From Lapidilactobacillus achengensis (GTDB taxonomy: Bacteria > Bacillota > Bacilli > Lactobacillales > Lactobacillaceae), in contig NZ_RHOV01000002.1 of assembly GCF_003946655.1 (NCBI RefSeq), positions 62,001 to 126,000 on the forward strand: a stretch of 64,000 bases of DNA, read 5' to 3'. How positions within the stretch are numbered: position 1 is the first letter of the stretch; every line of letters starts with the position of its first letter. Both the position numbers and the translations under genes were made by a program. Under the pieces are notes generated by a model that was not told the origin of the DNA, made no database searches, and was given only the letters and a program-made list of their open reading frames with translations. Of this stretch, positions 1 to 8,982 are shown piece after piece.

Positions 1-23
1 TACATTCTTATATTAACACGCTT

Positions 24-81
24 TGTAAACGGTTGCAAGCGTTTTACCGAATTTGTTTTTAGAAATTTGAAAGCGTTTTCT
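24..81. promoter_or_regulatory. cre-like sites (CcpA catabolite control)
   Basis: TGTAAACGGTTGCA (24-37) and TGAAAGCGTTTTCT (68-81) each match 13 of 14 positions of the consensus TGWAANCGNTNWCA. A weaker site overlaps the first at 34-47. The gene they control probably lies left of the window, because the nearest gene inside (320-1318) ends here. Confidence 0.5.
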
Positions 82-206
82 GGCGGTGCTGCTTGACCCC
101 ATTTTGCCTGACTTCGCGGGCGATCCTCACACCAAACGGACTCAGGCAGTTGCGGCCTACTCAGGTCCATACCCATCGGCAATCAGTATAATGCCCCAAG
201 TCAGCA

Positions 207-271
207 TTAGTCATGAGTCATGAGTCATTGATCATGGATCATTAATCATTAATCATTAGTCATTATTCATT
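207..271. repeat. Degenerate short tandem repeat (ATCATT/GTCATT)
   Basis: About nine imperfect units of 6-7 bases, variants of RTCATTA and RTCATGA, run in a row between the cre-like region and the terminator of the mevalonate operon. There is no coding potential. Confidence 0.7.
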
Positions 272-280
272 GCCAGATCT

Positions 281-306
281 AAAAAGGCCGCCGCATCACG
301 GCTGCC
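281..306 (-). terminator. Rho-independent terminator of the mevalonate/dehydrogenase operon
   Basis: Read on the minus strand, GGCAGCCG pairs with CGGCGGCC (one mismatch) across a short loop and is followed by TTTTT. It lies 13 bases after the dehydrogenase stop codon. Confidence 0.75.
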
Positions 307-319
307 TCAACGGATCAAA

Positions 320-1318
320 TCAATGTGTGACCGGCGTCTGTAATTGCCCATTGCTGGCATAGGCCAACAAATTCGCTAAAGAATCCTGAACCATATTTTC
401 CACCGCGACATTGGTGTGGTAGGCGATGTGCGGCGTCACCAGCACATTGGGTAACGCGAGCAACTCTCGGTAAAGCGGGTCAGTGATCGGTCGTTGTTGC
501 TGAACAGCGGGCTCGATCTGGTCTTCCCGTTCGAAGGTATCGATCGCCGCGCCGCCTAAAGCGCCCTTTTTCAAAGCGGCGATCAAGGCTGGCGTATCAA
601 TCAAATTGCCGCGAGCTGTGTTGATCACCAAGGCCTCTGCTGGCAATAACGCCAAATTGGTGGCGTTCAAGAGGTGATGATTCGCCGGCACCCCAGGAAC
701 ATGGAGCGTTACTAGATTACTTTCCGCTAATAAGCTGGGCAGATCAGGCATCAGCCGGAGCCAAGTTGGCTCGGCGCCATGATAATACGCGTCATATGCC
801 AAGACCCGCGCCCCCATCTGGTGAAACAGTTTCGCGGTCAACTGACCGATATGGCCGAAGCCAACCACGCCAACGGTTTGCCGACTCAATTCGCGTCCGG
901 TCAAGCCCCGGGCCGTCAAAAGTTGATCAGCGGCCACCAGCGTCGTCACTTCCGGCAAACGTCGCAGTAATTGGAGGGCCAAGGCGACCACGTATTCCGC
1001 GATTCCCGCTGGTGAGTAGCTGGGCACGTTACTGATTTGAATACCAGCCTGGGCCGCGGCGGGAAAATCAATGTTATCCGTGCCCACATTACGGATCGCC
1101 AAAACCGGTATTTGCAAACGGGCCATTTTTTCAAACAGGGCGGCATCATATTGTCCGGTCTGAAAGGCGCTGATGCCTAAGCTGCCGGCTGCCAGATCCA
1201 CGTTCGCTGCGGTCAGCCAGTCAGGCAACAGCTGCAAGGTCACGTCAGGATGAGTGGCCTGCCACTTTTCGAAAATGCGCTGTTCTTCTGTGCTGACACC
1301 ATAGGCCGTGATTTTCAT
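320..1318 (-). CDS. D-2-hydroxyacid dehydrogenase (D-lactate / D-2-hydroxyisocaproate type)
   Basis: A 332-residue NAD-dependent enzyme reducing 2-oxo acids to D-2-hydroxy acids in the cytoplasm. Seen: the nucleotide-binding motif VGFGHIGQ, the substrate-binding arginine in NTARGNLID, and the catalytic histidine in TPHIAYHT. RNVGTDNID and SNVPSYSPA are very close to D-hydroxyisocaproate dehydrogenases of lactobacilli, and the length is normal. Its ATG overlaps the mvaS stop (ATGA), so it is probably translationally coupled as the last gene of the mevalonate operon. The ribosome site is GGAGGAA. The exact substrate (pyruvate or branched-chain 2-oxo acids) cannot be read from sequence. Confidence 0.9.
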   Translation of the reverse strand: MKITAYGVSTEEQRIFEKWQATHPDVTLQLLPDWLTAANVDLAAGSLGISAFQTGQYDAALFEKMARLQIPVLAIRNVGTDNIDFPAAAQAGIQISNVPSYSPAGIAEYVVALALQLLRRLPEVTTLVAADQLLTARGLTGRELSRQTVGVVGFGHIGQLTAKLFHQMGARVLAYDAYYHGAEPTWLRLMPDLPSLLAESNLVTLHVPGVPANHHLLNATNLALLPAEALVINTARGNLIDTPALIAALKKGALGGAAIDTFEREDQIEPAVQQQRPITDPLYRELLALPNVLVTPHIAYHTNVAVENMVQDSLANLLAYASNGQLQTPVTH

Positions 1319-2499
1319 TGAATTGTTCCTCCATTATTCTGATAAAGTCGTTGGTGACCGGCGATCCCGGCCAAACGAAACGGCGTCTGCCGAGATTGTT
1401 GCGGAGTGGTCCAGTCACTCCCATCCGTTGGTAATTGTGCGTTGAACAAGTGTTGGTAGCCGTCCATGGTCAAACGTTGGCGCGTCGCTAATTGCTGTAA
1501 CACGCTGGCGCCCGTGGGCAAGACCTTCGCGTAACCAGCCACCAACCGGCCACTGAAGAACTCCGCCACCGCGCCGGAGCCGTAACTATAAAGGCCGATC
1601 CGCGCGCCTGCAGGTAGGTGGCCAAACAATAACAACGAATACAAACTCAAGTATAACGAACCGGTATATAGATTGCCCACGCGCCGATTGAGTTTCGTCG
1701 CCTGCTGGAATAACGCCAAGTAATCCGCCTGTTGGGCGGCGCTGGCGGTCGCCGTCAGTTGGCGTAATCCCTTTAATCCTAGCTTGGTAAAGGGGATGTG
1801 GAAAATGACCGCCGCCAGATCCGTCAGGTCGCGCTGGGTTTTGGTCTGATAATCCGCCCAGGTCAAGTCAAGGAAGCGCAAATATTGTTCCGTTGAGAAA
1901 CGTCCATCGGCCAAGGCCTCTTGGCGATAATTCGGCCGCCAAAAGTCCATCACTTCTTCGCTATGATAGGCGCTGGGCTGTTCCAACTCCAAGATCCGCG
2001 GTTGCCGCGTCACTAATAACGCAATGGCGCCGGCGCCTTGCGTGACCTCACCGGCCGTTTGCAAGCCGTAACGCGCTTCATCAGCGCCTAGTACCAAGAC
2101 CCGCTGACTTTCTGGATGGGCCGCCAAGTGATCATAGGCCAGTTGTAACCCGGCCGTGGCGCCGTAACAGGCTTCTTTGATCTCAATAGCACGCGCCGCT
2201 TGATTCAAGCCCAGCAACCGCTGAACATACAGCGCGCTGGCCTTGGATTGGTCGACGCCGCTCTCCGTGGCGAAAATAATCAAGTCCAAACTCTGCCGTT
2301 CCGCCGGCGTCAAAATCTGCGCCGCGGCTTGTGCGGCTAAGGTGACCACATCTTGATCCTGCGGCATGACCGCCATTTCGTCCTGACCAATGCCAATATG
2401 ATACTTCGCCGGATCCACCTGCCGCGCCTGGGCCAGATCCGTTAGATCCAAATAGAATTCCGGGCTGGCAAAGCCAATTTTATCAATCCCGATCGCCAT
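1315..2499 (-). CDS. mvaS: Hydroxymethylglutaryl-CoA synthase
   Basis: Condenses acetoacetyl-CoA with acetyl-CoA to HMG-CoA, the first committed step of the mevalonate pathway to isoprenoids. The 394-residue protein starts MAIGIDKIGF, a hallmark of bacterial HMG-CoA synthases. It carries the active-site cysteine region EACYGATAG, the Glu in FATESGVDQS and the GSLYLSLYSLL block. The open frame continues upstream, but the start is fixed by AAGAAGGAA, which overlaps the end of mvaA, 8 bases from this gene. Order thiolase, mvaA, mvaS on one strand confirms the role. The downstream dehydrogenase overlaps by four bases. Confidence 0.95.
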   Translation of the reverse strand: MAIGIDKIGFASPEFYLDLTDLAQARQVDPAKYHIGIGQDEMAVMPQDQDVVTLAAQAAAQILTPAERQSLDLIIFATESGVDQSKASALYVQRLLGLNQAARAIEIKEACYGATAGLQLAYDHLAAHPESQRVLVLGADEARYGLQTAGEVTQGAGAIALLVTRQPRILELEQPSAYHSEEVMDFWRPNYRQEALADGRFSTEQYLRFLDLTWADYQTKTQRDLTDLAAVIFHIPFTKLGLKGLRQLTATASAAQQADYLALFQQATKLNRRVGNLYTGSLYLSLYSLLLFGHLPAGARIGLYSYGSGAVAEFFSGRLVAGYAKVLPTGASVLQQLATRQRLTMDGYQHLFNAQLPTDGSDWTTPQQSRQTPFRLAGIAGHQRLYQNNGGTIQ

Positions 2500-2507
2500 T
2501 TTCAAAA

Positions 2508-3779
2508 TTAGTGTTCCTTCTTTTGTCGTATTTGCTGTAATAATGTTTGCGCCAAGGCCAAGTCGACCTGGCGCTGTTGATTCAACGCCGTGGTCAACGC
2601 GGCGATTTCCTTGCCTTGCGCGCCAGCTTGGATCGCCAAGTTCGCCGCCTGCAAGCGCATATGACCAGCCTGGATGCCCGTCGTCACCAAGGAGCGCAAC
2701 GCCGCCAAATTGTTGGCCAACCCCACACTGGCAATGATACTCATCAGGCCGGTCACAGTTGGTTGGCCCAAGAGCGCCAGGCTGATTTTCGCCGCAGGTA
2801 GTGAATTGATCGCGCCGCCGACCCGCCCGATCGGCAAAGGCAGATTGACTTGTCCTTGCAAACATTGCTGCTCAGGCTGATCCACCCAAGTCGCTAAAGT
2901 TAGTTGCGCCTGCGCTTGCAGTTGCGCGGTCACCGCCGCGCTGACAGCGCGCAAATCATTACCCGTGGCCAAGGTAGCGGCGAAAACGCCATTCAATACC
3001 CCTTTATTCTCGGTGCTGGCCCGATCACGGTCCGCTTGGGCGAATTGGTTGAGCTTGACGATCTGGGCCGCCACCGCCGCGCCACTTTGCGCCGCTGTCG
3101 CCAATTGGTTGTAAGGCACGCGCCCTTGCACCCGCACTTGCATCCGCGCGCCGGAATTGCTTAAGATCGCCGCCAAAACCTGCTCCGAACCTTGAAGGAC
3201 CTGCACTTGTAAGTAGGCCGCCACCGCTTCGGCGATCGTGTTGGCCAAGTTAGCGCCAAATGCCGCTTGGGGATCGATCCACAAATTTAGGCTGGCCCAG
3301 TCATTTTTTTGTCGAACCAGCTGCACCTCGCGCAAGCCCCCGCCGCGGCGAACGATACTGGGGTGAGCCGCCGCCGCTACTGTTTGGATCTGAGCCGCCG
3401 CCTGGTCCACCCGGATTTGGAGGTCAGCAAAGTCGGCCACTCCGGTCAAAATCACTTGCGCTTGTAGTTGGTGCTGCACTTGCAAGGTCTGAAAGCCGCC
3501 ACCCGCCGCGATTCGTTGGGCGCCATTACTGGCTGCGGCTACCACTGAAGGTTCCTCAGTCACCAACGGCACGAAATACGACTGGCCGTCGATCAAGAAA
3601 TGATTGGCCACCGCCAAAGGCAACACAAACTGGCCCAGATCATTCTCGGTGATTGCGGCCAAGAGATCATCCGTTAACGCTGGCTTTGTCAACAAATAAG
3701 CCGCGCTATCAGTGTCCAGTTGACCCTGAGCGACTAATTGTTGGATGCGTTCTGTGCGGGAAAGCTCGTAAAATTTCAT
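2508..3779 (-). CDS. mvaA: Hydroxymethylglutaryl-CoA reductase, class II
   Basis: Reduces HMG-CoA to mevalonate. The 423-residue product has the class II layout: the N-terminal RTERIQQL segment, the catalytic-region variant TENDLGQFVLPL, the GANLANTIAEAV block, and ASTENKGVLNGVFAATLATGNDLRA. The start is MKFYEL rather than a slightly upstream codon, because a clean GGAGG lies 5 bases before it. The gene begins 11 bases after the thiolase stop. Bacterial class II enzymes may use NADH or NADPH; the sequence alone does not decide this. Confidence 0.95.
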   Translation of the reverse strand: MKFYELSRTERIQQLVAQGQLDTDSAAYLLTKPALTDDLLAAITENDLGQFVLPLAVANHFLIDGQSYFVPLVTEEPSVVAAASNGAQRIAAGGGFQTLQVQHQLQAQVILTGVADFADLQIRVDQAAAQIQTVAAAAHPSIVRRGGGLREVQLVRQKNDWASLNLWIDPQAAFGANLANTIAEAVAAYLQVQVLQGSEQVLAAILSNSGARMQVRVQGRVPYNQLATAAQSGAAVAAQIVKLNQFAQADRDRASTENKGVLNGVFAATLATGNDLRAVSAAVTAQLQAQAQLTLATWVDQPEQQCLQGQVNLPLPIGRVGGAINSLPAAKISLALLGQPTVTGLMSIIASVGLANNLAALRSLVTTGIQAGHMRLQAANLAIQAGAQGKEIAALTTALNQQRQVDLALAQTLLQQIRQKKEH

Positions 3780-3790
3780 TTTGCCTCCGG

Positions 3791-4960
3791 TCATTCACGA
3801 TACAGGCGCCAAGCGATACCCTGGCCGCCGCCAATACATAAAGTCACCAGGCCATTGCGCAAGTCGCGCCGCCGCATCTCGCTCAGTAAGGTGGTGACTA
3901 ACCGCGTTCCTGAAGCGGCCAAGGGATGGCCCAACGCCAAGGCGCCGCCGGTTGGATTCAACTTCGCCGCTGGAATTTGTAGCGCTGTCTGCACCGCCAA
4001 GGCCTGGGCCGCGAACGCTTCGTTCAATTCCACCACGTCGATTGCCGCCAGCGGCAGTCGCGCCTGGGCCAAGACCGCCTGAACCGCGGCAATCGGGGTC
4101 GTCCCGAATTGTGGTGAAGGAGCCCCTACCTCGCTGAACTCACCTAAATAAGCCGCGATCGGCCAGTTTTGCGCCTGGGCCTCACGCTCCGTGGTTAAGA
4201 AAACCATGCTGGCGCCATCATTCAGCGGCGAGGAATTTCCCGCTGTAATCGTCCCGGCTGGCGCAAAAGCTGCCGGTAATTGCGCCAAGGCGGCCAGCGT
4301 CGTTTGCGGGCGAATCGATTCGTCTCGCGTCACCGCTTGATCACCCACGGTCACTGGCACGATTTCCTCCTGAAAGCGACCCGCCGCAGTGGCTGCTGCC
4401 GCTTTTTCATGGGAAAGAACCGCGTATTGATCCTGTTGCGCCCGGGTGATTCCCTGTTCCTGAGCCATTGCTTCGACTTGCGCGCCCATCGCTTGTTCCG
4501 TTAAGGTATCCGTCAACCCGTCATGAAACAAACTATCGGTCAATGCGCCAGCGCGATCCACCGGTTGTCTTTTCTCCGGTCGCGCCAGCAGGAATGGCGC
4601 TTGGGACATACTTTCGATCCCGCCCACGACGATCGCGCGCGCCACCCCAGCAGCTAACGTTAACTGCGCGAACCGCAACGCCTTCAAACTAGAGCCACAA
4701 ACATCATTGACGGTGGTCGCTGTCACTTGTGGCGCCAATCCCGCCTGTTGCGCCACCAATCGGGCCGGATTCTGACCCAAACCGGCGCTCAAAACGTTTC
4801 CTAATAAAACCTGATCAACTTGCGCCGCGCCGCCTGGGACCGCCGCCAGCAACCCTTTCAAACAAGCCACGCCTAAATCAACCGCGCTTAAGGTGCGGAA
4901 CTGACCGCCGAATTTCCCGATCGCGGTTCGCTTCGCGGCAATGATGACTACTCGTTCCAA
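3791..4960 (-). CDS. Acetyl-CoA C-acetyltransferase (thiolase)
   Basis: Joins two acetyl-CoA into acetoacetyl-CoA, feeding mvaS. The 389-residue thiolase has the nucleophilic cysteine in NDVCGSSLKAL, the catalytic histidine in GGALALGHPLAASGTR and the second cysteine in TLCIGGGQG. The start is probably a TTG codon giving MERVVIIAAKRTAIG: AAAGGAG lies 8 bases upstream, and this start matches the family N-terminus. An ATG 24 bases further upstream overlaps the ribosome site. It is the first gene of the operon; its promoter should lie in 4961-5137, between it and a divergent small gene. Confidence 0.93.
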   Translation of the reverse strand: MERVVIIAAKRTAIGKFGGQFRTLSAVDLGVACLKGLLAAVPGGAAQVDQVLLGNVLSAGLGQNPARLVAQQAGLAPQVTATTVNDVCGSSLKALRFAQLTLAAGVARAIVVGGIESMSQAPFLLARPEKRQPVDRAGALTDSLFHDGLTDTLTEQAMGAQVEAMAQEQGITRAQQDQYAVLSHEKAAAATAAGRFQEEIVPVTVGDQAVTRDESIRPQTTLAALAQLPAAFAPAGTITAGNSSPLNDGASMVFLTTEREAQAQNWPIAAYLGEFSEVGAPSPQFGTTPIAAVQAVLAQARLPLAAIDVVELNEAFAAQALAVQTALQIPAAKLNPTGGALALGHPLAASGTRLVTTLLSEMRRRDLRNGLVTLCIGGGQGIAWRLYRE

Positions 4961-5137
4961 GCCGATTTCTCCTTTATTCTTCACTGAAAACTGTTAGACT
5001 TAACAATAACTGATAGCATAATTTTTGTCCATGCTGACCGCCCCGTTCGCCGGAAAGTTAACTAAAAAATAGCAATTTTTCAGGATTCGGACAGCCGTGG
5101 ACGTTTGATTAAACAAGTTTGATTAGGAGCTGATTTC

Positions 5138-5434
5138 ATGCTAGTGATTGATTTTTTGCAACTGAGCCAAGATTTACGACGGCAAACACCATTTTTCTAC
5201 CACACGCCCACAGAGAAATGGGCTTGCCAATCGATCTCGGTCACGACCATCAATGAGCAGGACTGCCTGGTGATAAAAATGGTGGCGCGGCCGAAGTCGT
5301 TGCAACAGTGGGAACTGGCGGTGCTGTTAAACAAGCCGGAATATCTGACGATGCCGATTTATTTGGCGGTCGCGGATGAATTAGTGGCGGTTTATGGCTT
5401 TCGGATGACGCAGGGCGAAGCTTGGTTGAACTGA
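5138..5434 (+). CDS. Small protein of unknown function (98 aa)
   Basis: I do not recognise the family. The ATG has a good TAGGAG site 8 bases upstream. The product is soluble-looking, with no signal peptide or membrane segment and two tryptophan-containing stretches. It is divergent from the mevalonate operon and stands alone, followed directly by a large intergenic repeat. Composition resembles neighbouring host genes, so it is probably a real native gene. No function is proposed. Confidence 0.6.
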   Translation: MLVIDFLQLSQDLRRQTPFFYHTPTEKWACQSISVTTINEQDCLVIKMVARPKSLQQWELAVLLNKPEYLTMPIYLAVADELVAVYGFRMTQGEAWLN

Positions 5435-5460
5435 TTTATCCTCAACTCGAGATCAAAAGT

Positions 5461-6547
5461 GTAGCTTGGCCGCAGCTTGCGCTGCGAAATTCGGGGTGAG
5501 CTCGCTGTGGGCGTCACTTTGAGCTTTTCGGAAGGGCGCCGAAAATCTCAAAGCTGAGCCTTGTCCTAAGCGGCAGAGCCGCCAAGGACAATTTCACGGC
5601 GATCTCACCCCGAATTTCTCCGCTCCAGCCGCTCAACGTTATAACAGCCGTTTGAGCACTCACGCCATTTGGCAAGCTATCGCCAATTGATGGGGATCTA
5701 CGCAATTGACGACCGTGGTTAGTGGTCATCAGCTTTAAATTGGTGACACCAGCGCAGTCTGTCTGATGAACTGAGGCAGAATCTTGGCGAATCAACCAAA
5801 TCAGTTGGCATTGCCGTACCATCAAAAAAGGGCGATTGTTTGACCTCTAGCTTGCAAAAGCACTTCGTCAGATACACAACTTCGATTGTAGATAGGCAGA
5901 TAGGCTCAATTCTGCCTAGCAACTATTTTGGCGGCGGATTTGAACCTCCGAAATAGTTGCATAGCTAAACAGAAGAAACCAGGTTGGCGAACACGTTTCA
6001 ACGCCACGTTTCACACCAGCTGCTCAACATTATCATATTCATTGAAGTACTCACGCCCACTGACGGGCTATGTCCGATCGATGTTGATCTACGCAATGGA
6101 CGGCCGTGGTTAGTGGTCACAATTTTTAAATTGGTGGCGCCAGTGCAATCTACCCGATGAACTGGGACAGGTTCTTGATGAATCGGTCAAATCGGTCGGT
6201 CTCCAACCAAAATTCGTTTAAATGAGTGAGGTAAGTCCGTAGCACTACCCGAAATGTACCGACAGCTTTATCCGAAATCCATTGACATTGCTGTACCACC
6301 CCAAAAGTGGGCAATTGTTTGACCTCTACCTTGCAAAAACACTTCGTCAAATCCTTCACTTCGATTGCAGATAAGCTCAATTCTGCCTAGCAACCGCCTC
6401 AGGACGTGTGGCTCAGCGGTGAGATTATTCTTAGCGATTTATCGCTTAGAATAAGGCTCGATTTGAAGACAAGCCGCTGGGCTTGCGGATTGGCTTCAAA
6501 CGATGCCCACCGCGTTCCAGCCACGACAAACGTCCTGAGGCGGTTGC
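5461..6547 (+). repeat. Family A composite structured repeat, copy 1
   Basis: No gene is convincing in 5435-6663. A first core (5487-5617) has outer arms AAATTCGGGGTGAG / CTCACCCCGAATTT enclosing two hairpins. A linker of several hundred bases shared with other copies follows. A second core (6390-6547) has arms GCAACCGCCTCAGGACGT / ACGTCCTGAGGCGGTTGC, again enclosing two hairpins. A family B hairpin is embedded between them. Recurrent short reading frames inside are by-products of the repeat. Confidence 0.85.
5902..6001 (+). repeat. Family B hairpin element
   Basis: Imperfect long hairpin: CTGCCTAGCAACTATTTTGG pairs with CCGAAATAGTTGCATAGC, followed by the family end motif GAACACGTTTCAA. It lies inside the family A composite. 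Confidence 0.7.
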
Positions 6548-6663
6548 GTCACCACCCAAACCCAGCACACCTGCAGTCAAGCGGACGATCAAGAATAGAA
6601 ACTAGTCATTCCTAATCAATTCAAACGATACCCGCTCAGCTATCATCAAAAGAAATCCGCCAA

Positions 6664-6692
6664 CAAAAAAGCGTCCTCGTGGTGAGGACGTT
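6664..6692 (-). terminator. Rho-independent terminator of galU
   Basis: On the minus strand CGTCCTC pairs with GAGGACG, followed by CTTTTTT, 14 bases after the galU stop. Confidence 0.85.
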
Positions 6693-6705
6693 TCATCGCA
6701 AAGTC

Positions 6706-7611
6706 TTATTTCTTAGTTTTCTTAGCGTCTTCTTGAGCCAGCTGTTGACCTAAATCGATGATCAGCTTGCGCAGATCATCCTTGATTTCAGGGTGCTTTA
6801 ACCCAAATTCGATACTGGTCTTAACATAGCCAAACTTATTGCCCACATCATAGCGTTGGCCCTTGAATTCTCGAGCGAAGACCCGTTGTGTTTTATTCAT
6901 GGTATCGATGGCATCGGTTAGTTGGATCTCGCCACCAGCGCCTGGTTTCTGATCCGCTAAAATATCGAAAATCTCTGGCGTCAGTAAATAACGGCCAATG
7001 ATTGCCAAATTACTTGGCGCCTCAGCTGTTTTAGGCTTTTCAACAAAGCGGCGAACATTGTAAAGTCCAGGAACGCTTTCGCCTTCAGGATCGATCACAC
7101 CGTAAGCGGAAACTTCCTCTTTAGGCACTTGCATCACGGCCAAGGTGGAGGCGTGGGTCCGTTCGTAATCTTGGATCAATTGTTTGGTCAAAGGCACCTT
7201 GTCTTGCATTAAGTCATCGCCGAGCATCACGACGAAAGGTTCGTCCGCCACAAAGGATTTGGCCAAACGGACAGCGTCGCCCAGCCCCCGGGGATGAGAT
7301 TGGCGGGTAAAGTAAAGATTGACGCCCATTTCAGTCGTTTCCTGAACTAGGCGAAGCAAATCTAATTTGCCTTTTTCTTCCAAATTGTGTTCCAGCTCCG
7401 GCACGGAATCGAAATGATCTTCGATTGGGCGTTTGCCTTTACCGGTAATGATCAGAATATCCTCGATCCCAGATGCCTTCGCCTCTTCCACGATGAACTG
7501 GATCGTGGGTTTGTCAACGATCGGCAACATTTCCTTGGCCATCGCTTTGGTCGCTGGTAAGAAACGGGTCCCGAAACCGGCGGCCGGGATCACTGCTTTA
7601 CGAACTTTCAT
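6706..7611 (-). CDS. galU: UTP--glucose-1-phosphate uridylyltransferase
   Basis: Makes UDP-glucose from glucose-1-phosphate and UTP, for cell-wall glycosylation, exopolysaccharide and galactose metabolism. The 301-residue protein has the nucleotidyltransferase signature [20 protein letters not shown], followed by [13 protein letters not shown] and [12 protein letters not shown]. The start is the ATG giving MKVRKAV, with AAGGAGG seven bases upstream. It stands alone between a terminator and the YihY-type gene, which is transcribed in the same direction and ends 79 bases downstream on the map. Confidence 0.96.
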   Translation of the reverse strand: MKVRKAVIPAAGFGTRFLPATKAMAKEMLPIVDKPTIQFIVEEAKASGIEDILIITGKGKRPIEDHFDSVPELEHNLEEKGKLDLLRLVQETTEMGVNLYFTRQSHPRGLGDAVRLAKSFVADEPFVVMLGDDLMQDKVPLTKQLIQDYERTHASTLAVMQVPKEEVSAYGVIDPEGESVPGLYNVRRFVEKPKTAEAPSNLAIIGRYLLTPEIFDILADQKPGAGGEIQLTDAIDTMNKTQRVFAREFKGQRYDVGNKFGYVKTSIEFGLKHPEIKDDLRKLIIDLGQQLAQEDAKKTKK

Positions 7612-7690
7612 CAAAAAGCCTCCTTAAGATTACCATACATACAACTAGCATACCTGAAGCGCTCTGATTTACCAAGAGCTAATCTAAAAC

Positions 7691-8641
7691 TTAGCGGTTT
7701 TTCAAGAATTGGGCCAGCCGCCCGCCGGAAGTTGTTTGCTGAGGCTCCCCATGCCAGGATTCATTGAAGATCGCGTTGATCACGGTGCCCACCATCAGCA
7801 ACGTCGCGGCGAAATTCAGCCACAAGAGGCCGATGATCAAGGTCCCGATGGTGCCGTAACTGTTGAAAGAACGGCCAAAATAATGAACATACAGGGAGAA
7901 GCCTTGCGTCAAGACCAGCCAGCCGCCTGCCGTAAACAAGGTCCCAGGCAAAACAGTCCAGAATTTCAAGTGAATATTCGGCAAGAAATATTGCAGGAAA
8001 AGTAAAACGGCCAACGTCACCGTTACCACCACCGGCCATTTCCATTTGGAGAAAACCACTAGGATTTTATTGGATAGCTTAAAGGTTGGCACAAACCATT
8101 CCAAGAATGTTTGCCCAAAAGTGAACGCCCCAATGATCAACATCACCGACATCACGAAAATAAACGTCAATAGAAAAGCCAGAAACCGGCGCATGATCGC
8201 GTTTTGGATCGGCACATCACTATAAATATTCGAACTATCGATCTGATAAGCGTCATTCATACTGTTGCGGATCGCGTTGATGGCGCGACTGCCGGCCCAC
8301 AAAGTCGCGATCACCCCAATCGACAACAAGCTACTGCTACTTTTGCCCAATAACGACACAACGATTGGCCGCACCAAGGGCAAAATTTGTTCAGGAAAGG
8401 CCATCTCGAGATATTCCAGGACTGTTTTCGCGTCAAGCCCCAGATATGGCAACATATTCCCAATAAAAATGATCAAAGGAAAAAAGCCCAAGAGCACGTA
8501 ATACGTGATCACTTTGGCCGCGTTGGAAATATTGCTAGAAATCACCCGCGCAACAATTCGCTGAATAAAAACAAACAATTTGCGGTACCACGGTAATGCT
8601 TGATGAAATAAAGGTACCTCAGTCGTCGTTTCCACTTTCAT
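7691..8641 (-). CDS. YihY/BrkB-type integral membrane protein
   Basis: A 316-residue polytopic membrane protein of the YihY/UPF0761 family, once mis-annotated as ribonuclease BN. About six hydrophobic segments are visible, plus the family features NISNAAKVITYYVLLGFFPL near the N-terminus and GSRAINAIRNSMNDAYQ in the middle. The C-terminal tail is short and basic. The start MKVETTTEV is set by GGAGGGG four bases upstream, although the frame stays open further. The biochemical role of the family is unsettled. It is upstream of galU in the same direction. Confidence 0.85.
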   Translation of the reverse strand: MKVETTTEVPLFHQALPWYRKLFVFIQRIVARVISSNISNAAKVITYYVLLGFFPLIIFIGNMLPYLGLDAKTVLEYLEMAFPEQILPLVRPIVVSLLGKSSSSLLSIGVIATLWAGSRAINAIRNSMNDAYQIDSSNIYSDVPIQNAIMRRFLAFLLTFIFVMSVMLIIGAFTFGQTFLEWFVPTFKLSNKILVVFSKWKWPVVVTVTLAVLLFLQYFLPNIHLKFWTVLPGTLFTAGGWLVLTQGFSLYVHYFGRSFNSYGTIGTLIIGLLWLNFAATLLMVGTVINAIFNESWHGEPQQTTSGGRLAQFLKNR

Positions 8642-8982
8642 TTTTCCCCTCCGACTGGAATTCGTACTTGAACCGCCGCTCATGACCGCCACCAAAACCA
8701 CGGCCATAATCGGTGAGACTCGAACCGTTTGGCGCTAGAATCATTGACACCCCCGCGCCACGGTCGCTTGGGGCCACCAGCACGCTAACGCCACTACCGC
8801 CAATTCGGCGAACAACGATTGCCGCCAGCGCCCCGGTCGCGGCCTTAACGTCGTCGCTAAAGCCACCAGCACTAATGACTAAGTATACAAAAACGCCCGC
8901 TTCAGCGCAAACTGAGCTGAACCGGCGCGTCGCCATCCATTTCTAGGCTAATGCTCGAAGTCAAACCGTTGCGCTCCGCACT
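8642..8982. other. Intergenic region with a partial family B element
   Basis: GC-rich, with open frames on both strands, but low-complexity translations, no ribosome sites and no recognisable domain. 8938-8985 is the left half of a family B hairpin in reverse orientation (CTAGGCTAATGCTCGAAGTC, then GCGCTCCGCACTCT). Confidence 0.5.

Noticed and set aside
5514-5825. Recurrent short reading frames in family A repeats (for example SGWSGEIRGEIAVKLSLAAL, also near 10.4, 32.5, 57.0 and 59.9 kb)
   Set aside because: They follow the repeat in both orientations, have no ribosome sites, shift frame between copies and coincide with palindromic arms; they are by-products of the repeat.
8619-8946. Overlapping frames of about 100 and 77 codons between the YihY-type gene and map
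   Set aside because: Low-complexity translation, no ribosome site, overlap with the real start of the YihY-type gene and no recognisable domain.
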